DNA from: Carnobacterium_A antarcticum
GTDB taxonomy: Bacteria; Bacillota; Bacilli; Lactobacillales; Carnobacteriaceae
Assembly (NCBI RefSeq): GCF_042658365.1
Contig: NZ_JBHSQC010000023.1
Direction: 5' to 3' (one strand)
DNA length: 64,000 bases
In this document: piece by piece, positions 16,974-25,697 of the stretch
How positions within the stretch are numbered: position 1 is the first letter of the stretch
Layout: every line of letters begins with the position of its first letter
Notes under the pieces: model-generated
The model's database searches: none
Told to the model about the DNA's origin: nothing
What the model saw: only the letters and a program-made list of their open reading frames with translations
Position numbers and translations under genes: made by a program

Positions 16974-18779
16974 TTACTGTTCATAGGTTTCCAATTCACC
17001 CGTTTTTTCTTGATATGTTTGTAATTGATACATATCGTAATACGTACCTTTTTGATCAATCAATTCATCATGAGTTCCTTGCTCAACAATTTCACCATTA
17101 TCTAAAACTAAAATTTTATTTGCGTCTTTAATAGTAGATAATCGGTGAGCGATGATTAAAGAAGTTCGGCCTTTACGCATGTTGGCTAGCCCTTTTTGAA
17201 TCTTTTCTTCCGTTTCTGTGTCTATATTGGCAGTTGCTTCATCGAGAATTAGAATACGCGGCGAGCGCAGAATCGTTCTAGCAAAACTGATCAATTGCTT
17301 TTCTCCTGCAGATAAACTTGCTCCTCGTTCGATTACTTTTGATGCATACCCATTTTCCATTTCTAAGATAAAATCATCTGCATAGACAAACTCAGCAGCT
17401 TGCTCAATCTCTGCTTCGGTATAGTTCTCATTGTACATGCGGATATTGTCCGCGATAGTTCCATAGAACAAGAAACTATCCTGTAACACTAGTCCCATTT
17501 TAGTCCGAAGTCCTTCTATCGGCATATCTTTCAAAGAATGACCGTCAATAGTGATTTCTCCTTCGTGATAGTCATAGAAACGCATCAGTACATTGATAAT
17601 GGAACTTTTCCCTGATCCAGTTTGGCCGACTAAAGCCACCGTTTCACCTGGATTGACTTCAAAGTTAATATTACGCAATACTTGCTTTTTGCCATCGTAC
17701 GAAAAATTGAGATTGCTTACGCGAATGTGGCCTTCTGTGACTAGACTATTTCCCTCTGAATTGGATTGCGGCGCAAGTTCTTCGCTTTGCAGCAGTTCTT
17801 GGACTCGGTGCCCAGAAACAATTCCATCTTGTAAAGAACTCAAGCTATTCATCATTTGACTGATCGGTTGAAAGAAAGAGCGAGAATACGCTGTAAAAGC
17901 ATATACCAGACCGATATCCACTGTATTCTGACTCCAATCTTGATACCCAAAAATGATCAGCACGGCTACTAGTGCGACTGATTCGATCACATTGATGGCT
18001 GGTGCTAATAATAATGCATTCATACTGTACATTGAACGACGAGCCGCTACATATTCTTGATTGATATCGTCAAACTCGCCTATCAAGCGCTCCTCTTGGT
18101 GGTATTTCTGAACAATGCTCATTCCACTAATGGATTCACTCAATTTGGCGTTCAATTGACTCAATACTCCTCGCATGCGACTGTAAACAAGAGTACTTTT
18201 CTTTCGGTAAATTCCTGCAATCCAAACAATGATCGGTGTGAACAGAAGAAATACCAATGCCATCCGCCAATTTAACGCAAACATTGCAATCGTAATTGAA
18301 ATAACGTTAAATAATCCATTAGAAATATTTAAAAAGACTGTCCAAAATTCTTTAATCGTCTCCGTATCATTTGTCACTCTAGAAACAACTGTACCAGCAG
18401 GAGTTTGATCAAAGTACCGCATCCCAAGCAATCCTACCTTTTCATACAATTGATTTCGAATATTCCCTACTGTTCTTTCTGAAGCCGTATTAAAGAGAAA
18501 ATCTTTTATATAAGAAAATCCGGCTTTAAAGATGGTTAACACACCATAAAAGATGACTACACGTACTGTAATCTCCATAGTTGCTGATCCTTTTGCTAAA
18601 TAAGTATCAATATAACGCTGAATAATGATAGGTAAATATGCAGCGATCGCTGCACTTAATGCCAGAAATACAAAAGAAAACATAAAAAGGAATTTATAAG
18701 GTTTGGCAAAACGTAATAGACTAAGTAAAATATGCCAAGATTCTTTATTCGAAAAAGTTGTTTGTTTTTGTGCAGCCAC
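16974..18779 (-). CDS. Heterodimeric multidrug ABC exporter, catalytic subunit (BmrD/LmrD-like)
   Basis: 601 aa: a six-helix exporter transmembrane domain (about 1-330), then a nucleotide-binding domain with Walker A GQTGSGKSS, signature LSAGEKQ (Ala in place of the usual Gly) and Walker B ILILDEATA with the catalytic Glu intact. Together with the upstream partner it forms an ABC exporter of the YheI/YheH (BmrCD) or LmrCD type, which pumps drugs or lipids out. GTG start; it overlaps the stop of the partner by one base (TAGTG), so translation is coupled. Confidence 0.9.
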   Translation of the reverse strand: MAAQKQTTFSNKESWHILLSLLRFAKPYKFLFMFSFVFLALSAAIAAYLPIIIQRYIDTYLAKGSATMEITVRVVIFYGVLTIFKAGFSYIKDFLFNTASERTVGNIRNQLYEKVGLLGMRYFDQTPAGTVVSRVTNDTETIKEFWTVFLNISNGLFNVISITIAMFALNWRMALVFLLFTPIIVWIAGIYRKKSTLVYSRMRGVLSQLNAKLSESISGMSIVQKYHQEERLIGEFDDINQEYVAARRSMYSMNALLLAPAINVIESVALVAVLIIFGYQDWSQNTVDIGLVYAFTAYSRSFFQPISQMMNSLSSLQDGIVSGHRVQELLQSEELAPQSNSEGNSLVTEGHIRVSNLNFSYDGKKQVLRNINFEVNPGETVALVGQTGSGKSSIINVLMRFYDYHEGEITIDGHSLKDMPIEGLRTKMGLVLQDSFLFYGTIADNIRMYNENYTEAEIEQAAEFVYADDFILEMENGYASKVIERGASLSAGEKQLISFARTILRSPRILILDEATANIDTETEEKIQKGLANMRKGRTSLIIAHRLSTIKDANKILVLDNGEIVEQGTHDELIDQKGTYYDMYQLQTYQEKTGELETYEQ

Positions 18780-20533
18780 TATTCTCCCTCCCTATCTAAT
18801 TTTTTCTCAAGTTGTTGTTTTTGATACATATCGTTATACCAGCCTTCTTCTCCTATTAATTCTTGATGCGTGCCGCGTTCGCTAATGCTTCCTTTTTCGA
18901 TCACAATGATTTCATCTGCATGCATAATTGAACTGATACGATGAGCAGAAATAATCGTTGTTTTGTGCATTCGCTCTTGTTTTAAAGAACTTAAAATAGC
19001 TTCTTCTGTCTGAGCGTCTACGGCTGATAGAGAATCATCGAGAATCAGGCATTCTGGTTCTACCGCTAAAGCACGAGCAATCGCGATCCGTTGTTTTTGC
19101 CCGCCCGATAGCGAAACGCCTCGTTCCCCAACTTCCGTATCGTATCCTTCAGGAAATTCCAGGATGTCTTCATGAATGTTGGCTAATTTTGCATATGTTT
19201 CAACTTCTTTTTGAGATAATGCTGGATTCCCAAATCGGATATTTTCTCGAATAGTTGTTGAAAACAGAAAGTTTTCTTGCGGAACGATTGCGATCCCTTT
19301 TTTTAACGACTCTAAAGCATATTCTTTTATATCGATGCCACCGTATGAAATTTTTCCTTCGTACTGATCATAATCGCGCAGCAACAGTTTATAGATCGTA
19401 CTTTTTCCAGAACCTGTTCTACCAACAAGTCCCAGCATTTTTCCTTTTTCTAAATGAAAATCAATATTGGTTAACGTAGGTTCCGTATCATCCGGATAAG
19501 CAAACGATTGGACATCAAAAGAGATATCGCCATCTAGAGCTCGACGATAGGGATTTTTCTGCTCCACAATAGAAGGAGCGTAATCTAATAGATCTTCTAC
19601 TCTATCGTAAGCTGCACTTCCGCGTTCCAGTGTATTGATCAGCCCGCCTACAGCTAACAGCGGCCATTGCATCATACCGATATAACTAATGAATGCGACT
19701 AGATCTCCGATAGAAATACGCCCGCTTTGGACATAACTCCCGCCAACCAATAAAGCAATCACATACGTTAACCCCATAACGATTTCTATACTGGGGTTTA
19801 GTGCCGCTTTTAATTTGTAGACACGCTGATTTTCATCTACAACATGTTGTGTCTCTTTCTTAAAAGCAGACAAATCTTCTTTTTCTTCTCCGAATGTTTT
19901 CAGGACTTTCATACCTGTCACACTTTCTTGGACGTGATCATTCATTGAAGAAAAAGCTTGTAACGCACCACGGTAACGTGCGTGAATCATTTTTCCTAAA
20001 TAAGTCGAAACAACGATTAAAATAGGGAATGGCAAAATCGCTATCAGCGTTAGTTTCCAATCAATGAAAAAGAACATTGAAAAAAGGGTAATGCCGCCCA
20101 ACGATAAAGCATCTGTTAGAGTTAAAACACCATCAGCTGCAACAAATCGGATGGCTGACAAGTCATTGGTAGCATGAGCCATCAAATCACCTGTACGGTA
20201 TTTATGAAAAAACTCTGAATCCATCCGAGTAAAAAAAGAAAACAAGCGATTACGCAGTATGGACTCGATTAGTGTTGAGTTGCCAAATAAAGCCATTCTC
20301 CATCCGTACCGCAATGCGTACATGACCAGCGAAAAAATAAGAATCAGCGAAGCCCAAAAAAGCAGAATCTTCCAACTTAACGTTCCTCCAATAAAATGGT
20401 CAATAATCGTACCGATTATTTTTGGATTCAGAACCTGTAGAATGGCACAGATAATTAAAGCAGAAACACCGAAAGTATAACTTTTCCAGCGCAATTTGAA
20501 AAACCAGGTATATTTTTTAAACGTATTAAACAT
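18779..20533 (-). CDS. Heterodimeric multidrug ABC exporter, degenerate-site subunit (BmrC/LmrC-like)
   Basis: 584 aa exporter half-transporter: transmembrane domain to about residue 320, then Walker A GRTGSGKST, canonical signature LSGGQKQ and Walker B CLILDDSLSAVD, where Asp replaces the catalytic Glu. This asymmetry, with the partner carrying the intact Glu and an altered signature, is the hallmark of heterodimeric exporters such as BmrCD. First gene of a two-gene operon. AGAGGA precedes the ATG. No bmrB-like leader ORF was recognised in the short upstream region. Confidence 0.9.
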   Translation of the reverse strand: MFNTFKKYTWFFKLRWKSYTFGVSALIICAILQVLNPKIIGTIIDHFIGGTLSWKILLFWASLILIFSLVMYALRYGWRMALFGNSTLIESILRNRLFSFFTRMDSEFFHKYRTGDLMAHATNDLSAIRFVAADGVLTLTDALSLGGITLFSMFFFIDWKLTLIAILPFPILIVVSTYLGKMIHARYRGALQAFSSMNDHVQESVTGMKVLKTFGEEKEDLSAFKKETQHVVDENQRVYKLKAALNPSIEIVMGLTYVIALLVGGSYVQSGRISIGDLVAFISYIGMMQWPLLAVGGLINTLERGSAAYDRVEDLLDYAPSIVEQKNPYRRALDGDISFDVQSFAYPDDTEPTLTNIDFHLEKGKMLGLVGRTGSGKSTIYKLLLRDYDQYEGKISYGGIDIKEYALESLKKGIAIVPQENFLFSTTIRENIRFGNPALSQKEVETYAKLANIHEDILEFPEGYDTEVGERGVSLSGGQKQRIAIARALAVEPECLILDDSLSAVDAQTEEAILSSLKQERMHKTTIISAHRISSIMHADEIIVIEKGSISERGTHQELIGEEGWYNDMYQKQQLEKKLDREGE

Positions 20534-20589
20534 GATTTCGTTCCTCTCTTTTTGGTTTCGTATTTAGATATATGATTGCATCGCTACCC

Positions 20590-20632
20590 ATAAAAAAACA
20601 AATAGAAAGAAAAACTTCCTATCTGTTTCTAA
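20590..20632 (-). terminator. Terminator of the CoA-disulfide reductase operon
   Basis: On the minus strand AAACAGATAGGAAG pairs with CTTTCTATTTGTTT, followed by a T-run; it lies just past the stop at 20645. Confidence 0.75.
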
Positions 20633-20644
20633 TAGTAGTTATTT

Positions 20645-22318
20645 TTAGTGTTTATTTTTTAGACGCATCATTTTCAGATAACTTTGATAGTTTTTATTTC
20701 CCCCAGATAAATTGTAAACTTTTTCAAATCCATGGTTCAGCAACACGTTTTGAGCAGCATTGCCTGTAACGCCTTTATTACAATAAGTGATAGTCACAAG
20801 AGATTTATCCAACTCTTGGCTTCTTTCTCTTAATTCAGCAAGCGGGATATGAACAGCTCCTTTAACATGAGCTTTTTCAAAGTCTTTTTTTGAACGAGTA
20901 TCAACAATTTGCAGCAGTTCACCACTGTTTTGACGGTGCACTAAATCAGCTGGCGTCATTAATGGGTTACGGTTTAAAGCATTATCTAACGCCATTCCAG
21001 TGTAAAGAACAGGATCTTTAGTTGTGGCAAATGGCGGCGCATAAGCCAAATCAAGATGGAACAAATCTTCCGCTTTGGCTTTAAACGTAATGGCTGTTGC
21101 CATCACATCGATCCGTTTATCTACCCCGCCTCGTCCAATAACTTGTGCTCCTAGAATACGGCTCGTTTTTTTGTCAGCTAAAGCTTTAATAATCAACTCT
21201 TTTCCACCAAGGTACTCAGCATGGTCCGGTTTAATGTTGTAGAGAACTTCAACTTCATATCCTTCTGCTTTGGCCTCTTTTTCAGTCAAACCTGTTTGCC
21301 CAACATGCAAATCAAAGATCCTAAAAATTCCCGTCCCTAACACGCCACGGTGTTCTAAGTTTCCGCCAGTTATCACATCTCCCGCGATCCGGCCCATTTT
21401 ATTGGCCGTTGAGCCTAGTGGGCGGTAGATAGGTTTGCCTGTAATAACAGAAAAACTTTCAGCAACATCTCCAACGGCATAAACATCCGGAAGATTGGTT
21501 TGCATGTTTTTGTTCACAGCAATCGCTCTTGACTCTCCAATTTCCACGCCAATTTCCTTCGCTAATTCAGTATTTGGGCGTATCCCTGCAGATAGGATAA
21601 CAATATCTGGTTCAATCGTAACCCCTTTTGTAGTTGTTACCTTTTCTACTGAGGTTTCCCCATCAATCGTTTTTACAGTATCGCTTAGGATAAGATTGAC
21701 TCCTTTTTCACGCATATGCTCTTCCACTCGGAATGTCATGTCCGGATCCATAGGCGGCATCACTTGATCTTCTAGTTGGACGACCGTTACCTCTAATCCT
21801 TTGCGGACTAATTGTTCCGTCATCTCCAAACCAATAAACCCAGCACCGATAACTAAAGCTTTTTTAGGTTGGTTCATGGCTGAAAAAGTTTCAATATCTC
21901 GTGCATCTTGAATGTTGCGAATTTGGAAGACATTATCATACTGTTTTTGATCAAATGGAGACGGTGTTAATGGTGCAGCACCTGTTGCCAGAACTAAGAT
22001 ATCATAGTAGTCTTCTTTGGTTTTTCCAGAAATTAAATCTTGTACTTCGAGCGTTTTCTTTTCATGGTTTATTTTAGATACTTTATGTTCCGTAAAGATG
22101 TCTATTTCATATCTTTTTTTGAACCATGCTGCATCACGTGGGGTTAATTCATCGATATTTTCTACCTCTCCACCAAGTTGATAAGGGATGCCGCATACAG
22201 AATATGAGATGTCTTTACCTTGATCATAAACGACGATCTCAGCATCCTCAGTATTTCTTCTCGCTTTAGCAGCTAAAGATGTTCCAGCAGCAACTGATCC
22301 AATGACAATAATTTTCAT
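20645..22318 (-). CDS. CoA-disulfide reductase with C-terminal rhodanese domain
   Basis: 557 aa. Residues 1 to ~445 are a flavin pyridine-nucleotide-disulfide reductase: FAD motif IIVIGSVAAGTS, redox Cys42 in SYSVCGIPY, NADPH motif KALVIGAGFIGLEM. The last ~100 residues are a rhodanese domain with catalytic Cys513 in YCNKGVTGN. Such CoADR-RHD fusions (described in Bacillus anthracis) reduce CoA disulfide or persulfide and handle sulfane sulfur. The ATG at 22318 has AGGAGG six bases upstream; an earlier in-frame start at 22342 lacks one. It lies 41 bases after an ArsR-type regulator, in one operon. Confidence 0.92.
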   Translation of the reverse strand: MKIIVIGSVAAGTSLAAKARRNTEDAEIVVYDQGKDISYSVCGIPYQLGGEVENIDELTPRDAAWFKKRYEIDIFTEHKVSKINHEKKTLEVQDLISGKTKEDYYDILVLATGAAPLTPSPFDQKQYDNVFQIRNIQDARDIETFSAMNQPKKALVIGAGFIGLEMTEQLVRKGLEVTVVQLEDQVMPPMDPDMTFRVEEHMREKGVNLILSDTVKTIDGETSVEKVTTTKGVTIEPDIVILSAGIRPNTELAKEIGVEIGESRAIAVNKNMQTNLPDVYAVGDVAESFSVITGKPIYRPLGSTANKMGRIAGDVITGGNLEHRGVLGTGIFRIFDLHVGQTGLTEKEAKAEGYEVEVLYNIKPDHAEYLGGKELIIKALADKKTSRILGAQVIGRGGVDKRIDVMATAITFKAKAEDLFHLDLAYAPPFATTKDPVLYTGMALDNALNRNPLMTPADLVHRQNSGELLQIVDTRSKKDFEKAHVKGAVHIPLAELRERSQELDKSLVTITYCNKGVTGNAAQNVLLNHGFEKVYNLSGGNKNYQSYLKMMRLKNKH

Positions 22319-22359
22319 GTTTTTCCTCCTCGTAACCAGCAAATTTTTCTTCTTTTACT

Positions 22360-22656
22360 CTACTTCTCCACAAATACACCTGTATTGCCAGAAGCTAAAT
22401 GAATCGTATCGGTTACTAACTGTTTCATCTTATCATCGTTCAATGAATAATAATGCCATGTTCCAGTCTTTTTTACCGTTATTAAATCTGCATTTAGAAG
22501 AGCCTTCATATGATGGGATAAAGTGGGTTGGGTAAAGTCAAAATGCTCCAAGATATCGCAAGCACACAATTCGCCACCAGAAAGCAGATCTACTATTTTC
22601 ACACGTTTAGGATCGGATAAAGCTTTCATTACCTTAGCATAAGCTTCATAGTCCAT
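22360..22656 (-). CDS. ArsR/SmtB-family metal- or thiol-responsive repressor
   Basis: 98 aa winged-helix repressor. The recognition region TQPTLSHHMKALLNADLI is clear, and the ELCACD motif (Cys31, Cys33) matches the ELCVCD metal-binding box of ArsR, CadC and SmtB. It is the first gene of an operon with CoA-disulfide reductase-rhodanese, so it may sense thiophilic metals or reactive sulfur. AGGAGG precedes the ATG. A palindrome within its own promoter (22695-22710) suggests autorepression. Confidence 0.9.
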   Translation of the reverse strand: MDYEAYAKVMKALSDPKRVKIVDLLSGGELCACDILEHFDFTQPTLSHHMKALLNADLITVKKTGTWHYYSLNDDKMKQLVTDTIHLASGNTGVFVEK

Positions 22657-22691
22657 ACCTAGACCTCCTTAACCTTTTTTACTCACTTACC

Positions 22692-22720
22692 AATATAGAT
22701 GATATTCTATGTATCAGCAA
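22692..22720 (-). promoter_or_regulatory. Promoter with ArsR-type operator in the spacer
   Basis: On the minus strand, TTGCTG (22720-22715), a 17-base spacer and TATATT (22697-22692). The imperfect palindrome ATAGAATATCATCTAT (22710-22695) fills the spacer, where a bound repressor would block polymerase. Confidence 0.65.
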
Positions 22721-22821
22721 CCTATTTCCCAAAAAAAGTTCGCTTTACACGAATTTATTTAAAATCATTTAGCTCTTTTTCTAGAGAAGAGACCGTTTCA
22801 TTTTTTTAGACACAATAAAAA

Positions 22822-22862
22822 CATCCCTAAAGTTAGAATTTTTCTAACTTTAGGGATGCAAT
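22822..22862 (-). terminator. Strong intrinsic terminator
   Basis: A 17-bp stem CATCCCTAAAGTTAGAA and its complement, with minus-strand tract GTTTTTATTG. It ends the transcript of the broken gene at 22902-23170. Confidence 0.8.
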
Positions 22863-22901
22863 ATATGAATACTCAAGTTCAGCTTTCTTTTTTACAGCTC
22901 A

Positions 22902-23170
22902 TCACTGTTTAACAGTTTTTGTTAATGCTGTGACTGTGCTGCCTGGTAGTTCTTCTAAGCCTGGATTACTTGGAGTATCTAGGTTGTCATCATTTTTCAT
23001 TGCTGAAATTTTTAGTTGAACTTGTTCCATAGCTTTGGCATCAAGTTTATAGGACTTCATGAATACTAACGCAATCGAATCTGTTAACGAGAAAATCGTA
23101 CCGATAACACCAGTAACATAACCTCTAGATTCACTCGATCACTTAATTTATTATCAGTCGCTAAATTCTC
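22902..23170 (-). pseudogene. Small broken gene, unknown membrane-associated protein
   Basis: Two adjacent minus-strand frames join into one protein-like sequence: SENLATDNKLSDRVNLE (frame 1) then GYVTGVIGTIFSLTDSIALVF and a soluble tail ending TKTVKQ (frame 2, stop 22902-22904). The join needs one extra base near 23124 (CTAGAGG). AAAAGG and a GTG exist upstream, but that GTG frame stops after three codons. It follows the coiled-coil gene by ~35 bases and is followed by a strong terminator, so it is probably the second gene of that operon. No family recognised. Confidence 0.5.
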
Positions 23171-23203
23171 ACTTCTTGTTTTCCTTTTAATTTAGCTTTT
23201 ATT

Positions 23204-24085
23204 CTAAAACAAGGTTTCTGACTCTTCGATTCGTTTTTGAATGTCTTCTTTGTTGTTTTCAAGTTTACTTTGTAGTTCTTCAATAGCTGTTTCGAGTGTT
23301 TCAAGCATGTCAATATTACGTCCAATTTTTGACTTTGTATCCCAGTCAGAGAAAAGATTATCAAAGAAAATATCAAAAGTTTTACTCATGCCGCTAAACT
23401 TTTCGTAACTAAGGTAAGTATCTAAAGAAAGATCTTTTAATTCTTGGGTATAATTTTCTAAGAGTTGCTCTAATCGGTTCATCTTAGCCTCTGCTTTATC
23501 AATTTTATCGTATTTCATCATGTCGAATAGTAGACTGCTGTTTGTAAACATATCCCATGTTGAAAAAGAATCGGCTGAATCTAAGTCATCTAATGCGAAG
23601 TCTATTCCGTCTAATACTTTTTCTCCAGCTGCTAACGCTTCATCAAGTTCTTTCAGTTCTTGTTTAAGTTGAGTACGTTTTGTTTCTTCTACACTGATTT
23701 TTTCCCGGAAATTAGTATCTTGTCTGTATAAAAGTTCTTTTAATTGCTTGATTCGAGCAGTAGTTTGATTAATAGCTGTTTGAATAGTGCCTAATTGTTC
23801 TCTAGATTCAAGCAATAGAGCTGAAGATAAATCTAATTCCATTTTAGCAGCAAGTTGTTCTTGTATTTCTTTATCGATGTTTTTATCGTAACTTCCCACT
23901 AAGCGTTTCAAGAAAGTTGATAAAGATTCAGCTTGTAATTTCTCAACATCTTCACTTTCTTTAGCAAAAGTTTCTTTTGCTGCCTCATACCGTATAGTAT
24001 TTTCTTCAAATCTTATTTTTGAATTTGCCTCTTTTTTTAACAGTGATTTTATTTCTTCTTGTAAAGCTTGATACTCTTCAATCAT
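23204..24085 (-). CDS. Coiled-coil protein of unknown function
   Basis: 293 aa, strongly acidic and almost entirely helical, with coiled-coil heptads at about 5-60, 75-165 and 205-290 separated by a short FSTWDMFTNSSLLFDMMKYDKIDKA segment. There is no signal peptide or membrane segment, so it is cytosolic. Family not recognised. The ATG at 24085 has AGGGGTG six bases upstream; the in-frame GTG at 24094 overlaps that site. It shares an intergenic region with guaD on the other strand. Confidence 0.75.
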   Translation of the reverse strand: MIEEYQALQEEIKSLLKKEANSKIRFEENTIRYEAAKETFAKESEDVEKLQAESLSTFLKRLVGSYDKNIDKEIQEQLAAKMELDLSSALLLESREQLGTIQTAINQTTARIKQLKELLYRQDTNFREKISVEETKRTQLKQELKELDEALAAGEKVLDGIDFALDDLDSADSFSTWDMFTNSSLLFDMMKYDKIDKAEAKMNRLEQLLENYTQELKDLSLDTYLSYEKFSGMSKTFDIFFDNLFSDWDTKSKIGRNIDMLETLETAIEELQSKLENNKEDIQKRIEESETLF

Positions 24086-24201
24086 CAAATTCACCCCTAT
24101 GTATGTTTGGTTTAAAACGTTAAAAACTTCTATTGAATCTATTATGACTTAAAGGGCCGTTAATCTCAATAAGTGAATATGCAGTTTGAACTACGGGCGA
24201 A

Positions 24202-24244
24202 TACACGAACAATACAATCGGACACTCCATTCATAATTCGTAAT
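24202..24244 (+). promoter_or_regulatory. Candidate PurR double PurBox upstream of guaD
   Basis: CGAA (24206-24209, in ACACGAACAAT) and TTCG (24237-24240, in AATTCGTAAT) face each other with 27 bases between. The same CGAA-N27-TTCG arrangement occurs upstream of guaC in this window. It ends just before the -35 box. Confidence 0.5.
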
Positions 24245-24249
24245 TACTG

Positions 24250-24279
24250 TTGACTTATCAGTTTTATATCCTATATAAT
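24250..24279 (+). promoter_or_regulatory. Promoter of guaD-permease operon
   Basis: TTGACT (24250-24255), an 18-base spacer and TATAAT (24274-24279), 37 bases before the TTG start of guaD. Confidence 0.75.
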
Positions 24280-24316
24280 AAAAATTGTACAAATAAAACG
24301 AACGAAGGAGAGAATT

Positions 24317-25678
24317 TTGGAGAACATTGTTAAGGTTTTAAAAGGGACAGGTTTTTCTAGCATTTCTGCTCATAAGATTGAAATATTAGAACACTATCTC
24401 TACTGCCTAGATAATAAAGGAATGATCGCAAAACGTTTGGCTCCGTCGAACTCGTTATATCAATCGACTCTTCAAGAAGCAAAAAAAGAAGGTAAGTTAA
24501 TTGAATTATCTGAAGGCCAATACCTCTTACCAGGATTTATCGATTTACATATTCATGCTCCTCAATGGGCACAAAGCGGAACAGCACTAGATATTCCTTT
24601 GCACCAATGGTTAAATACATATACTTTTCCACTAGAATCAAAATTTGAAGACACCGCCTTTGCTGAAAAAGTCTATTCTCACTTGGTGGATACTTTGCTG
24701 GCAAATGGAACAACAACTGGACTTTATTTCGCGACAGTTCATGAAGAAGCTAGCTATAAATTAGCTGAGATCTGCGCAAAAAAAGGTCAGCGCGGATTGG
24801 TTGGCAAAGTCGTAATGGATGATCCTGAACAAAATCCTGACTATTATCGTGATCAAGACACACAAACTGCACTGGCAGATACAGAACGTTTCATTCAACG
24901 TGTCAAAACTTTGCATTCTGAAACAACACAAGGTGTTTACCCCGTTGTCACTCCTCGATTTGTGCCAAGCTGTACCGATACCGCTTTAGCAGGTTTAGGG
25001 CAATTGGCGGAGACTTATGATGTGCATGTGACCAGTCATTGTAGCGAAAGCGATTGGGAACATGGTTACGTCAAGAATCGATTTGGTAAAAATGATGCCC
25101 AAGTCCTGAATGACTTTGGTTTATTAAGAGAAAAGTCCGTTATGGCTCATTGCAATTTTTTAAGCGAGGCGGATGCTCTGACATTTGAAGAGAAAGGCAC
25201 AGCTATTGCCCATTGCCCCGTCTCTAACGCTTATTTTGCGAACAGCGTAATTCCCATCAAACAGTTTCACGATCTTGGGGTTGAAGTCGGATTGGGAACA
25301 GACCTTTCTGGAGGATACGACCCAAGTATCTACTCTGCAATACGCCAAGCAGTTATATCCTCTCGCATGCTTGAAGATGGTGTGGACACGAAGAAGGACC
25401 CTAAAGAACGTGGAATGAAAAACTCTCGTATCACAGCTAAAGAAGCCTTTTATTTCGCAACAGCTGGTGGCGGAGAAAGTGTCAGCCTGCCAATCGGACG
25501 ACTTGCAGAAAATTACGCTTTTGATGCCCAAGTGATCGACACGACTGTTCCTCAAGCTTCAATGCCGATTTTCGAAAAAATAGAACCCTTAGATGATATT
25601 TTCCAAAAGCTGCTTTACTTAACAAAGCGTGAAAATATCGTCTCTGTATGGGTTCAAGGAAAACAAATCAGCAAATAA
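24317..25678 (+). CDS. guaD: Guanine deaminase
   Basis: 453 aa amidohydrolase that converts guanine to xanthine plus ammonia in purine salvage. Zinc ligands are visible: His78 and His80 in PGFIDLHIH, His241 in TSHCSES, His278 in MAHCNF and Asp329 in GLGTDLSGG. TTG start with AAGGAG eight bases upstream. It is followed 19 bases later by an NCS2 permease, so uptake and deamination are coupled. Promoter and possible PurR boxes lie upstream; no guanine riboswitch was seen. Confidence 0.94.
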   Translation: MENIVKVLKGTGFSSISAHKIEILEHYLYCLDNKGMIAKRLAPSNSLYQSTLQEAKKEGKLIELSEGQYLLPGFIDLHIHAPQWAQSGTALDIPLHQWLNTYTFPLESKFEDTAFAEKVYSHLVDTLLANGTTTGLYFATVHEEASYKLAEICAKKGQRGLVGKVVMDDPEQNPDYYRDQDTQTALADTERFIQRVKTLHSETTQGVYPVVTPRFVPSCTDTALAGLGQLAETYDVHVTSHCSESDWEHGYVKNRFGKNDAQVLNDFGLLREKSVMAHCNFLSEADALTFEEKGTAIAHCPVSNAYFANSVIPIKQFHDLGVEVGLGTDLSGGYDPSIYSAIRQAVISSRMLEDGVDTKKDPKERGMKNSRITAKEAFYFATAGGGESVSLPIGRLAENYAFDAQVIDTTVPQASMPIFEKIEPLDDIFQKLLYLTKRENIVSVWVQGKQISK

Positions 25679-25697
25679 AAAGGAGATTGCATACGAA

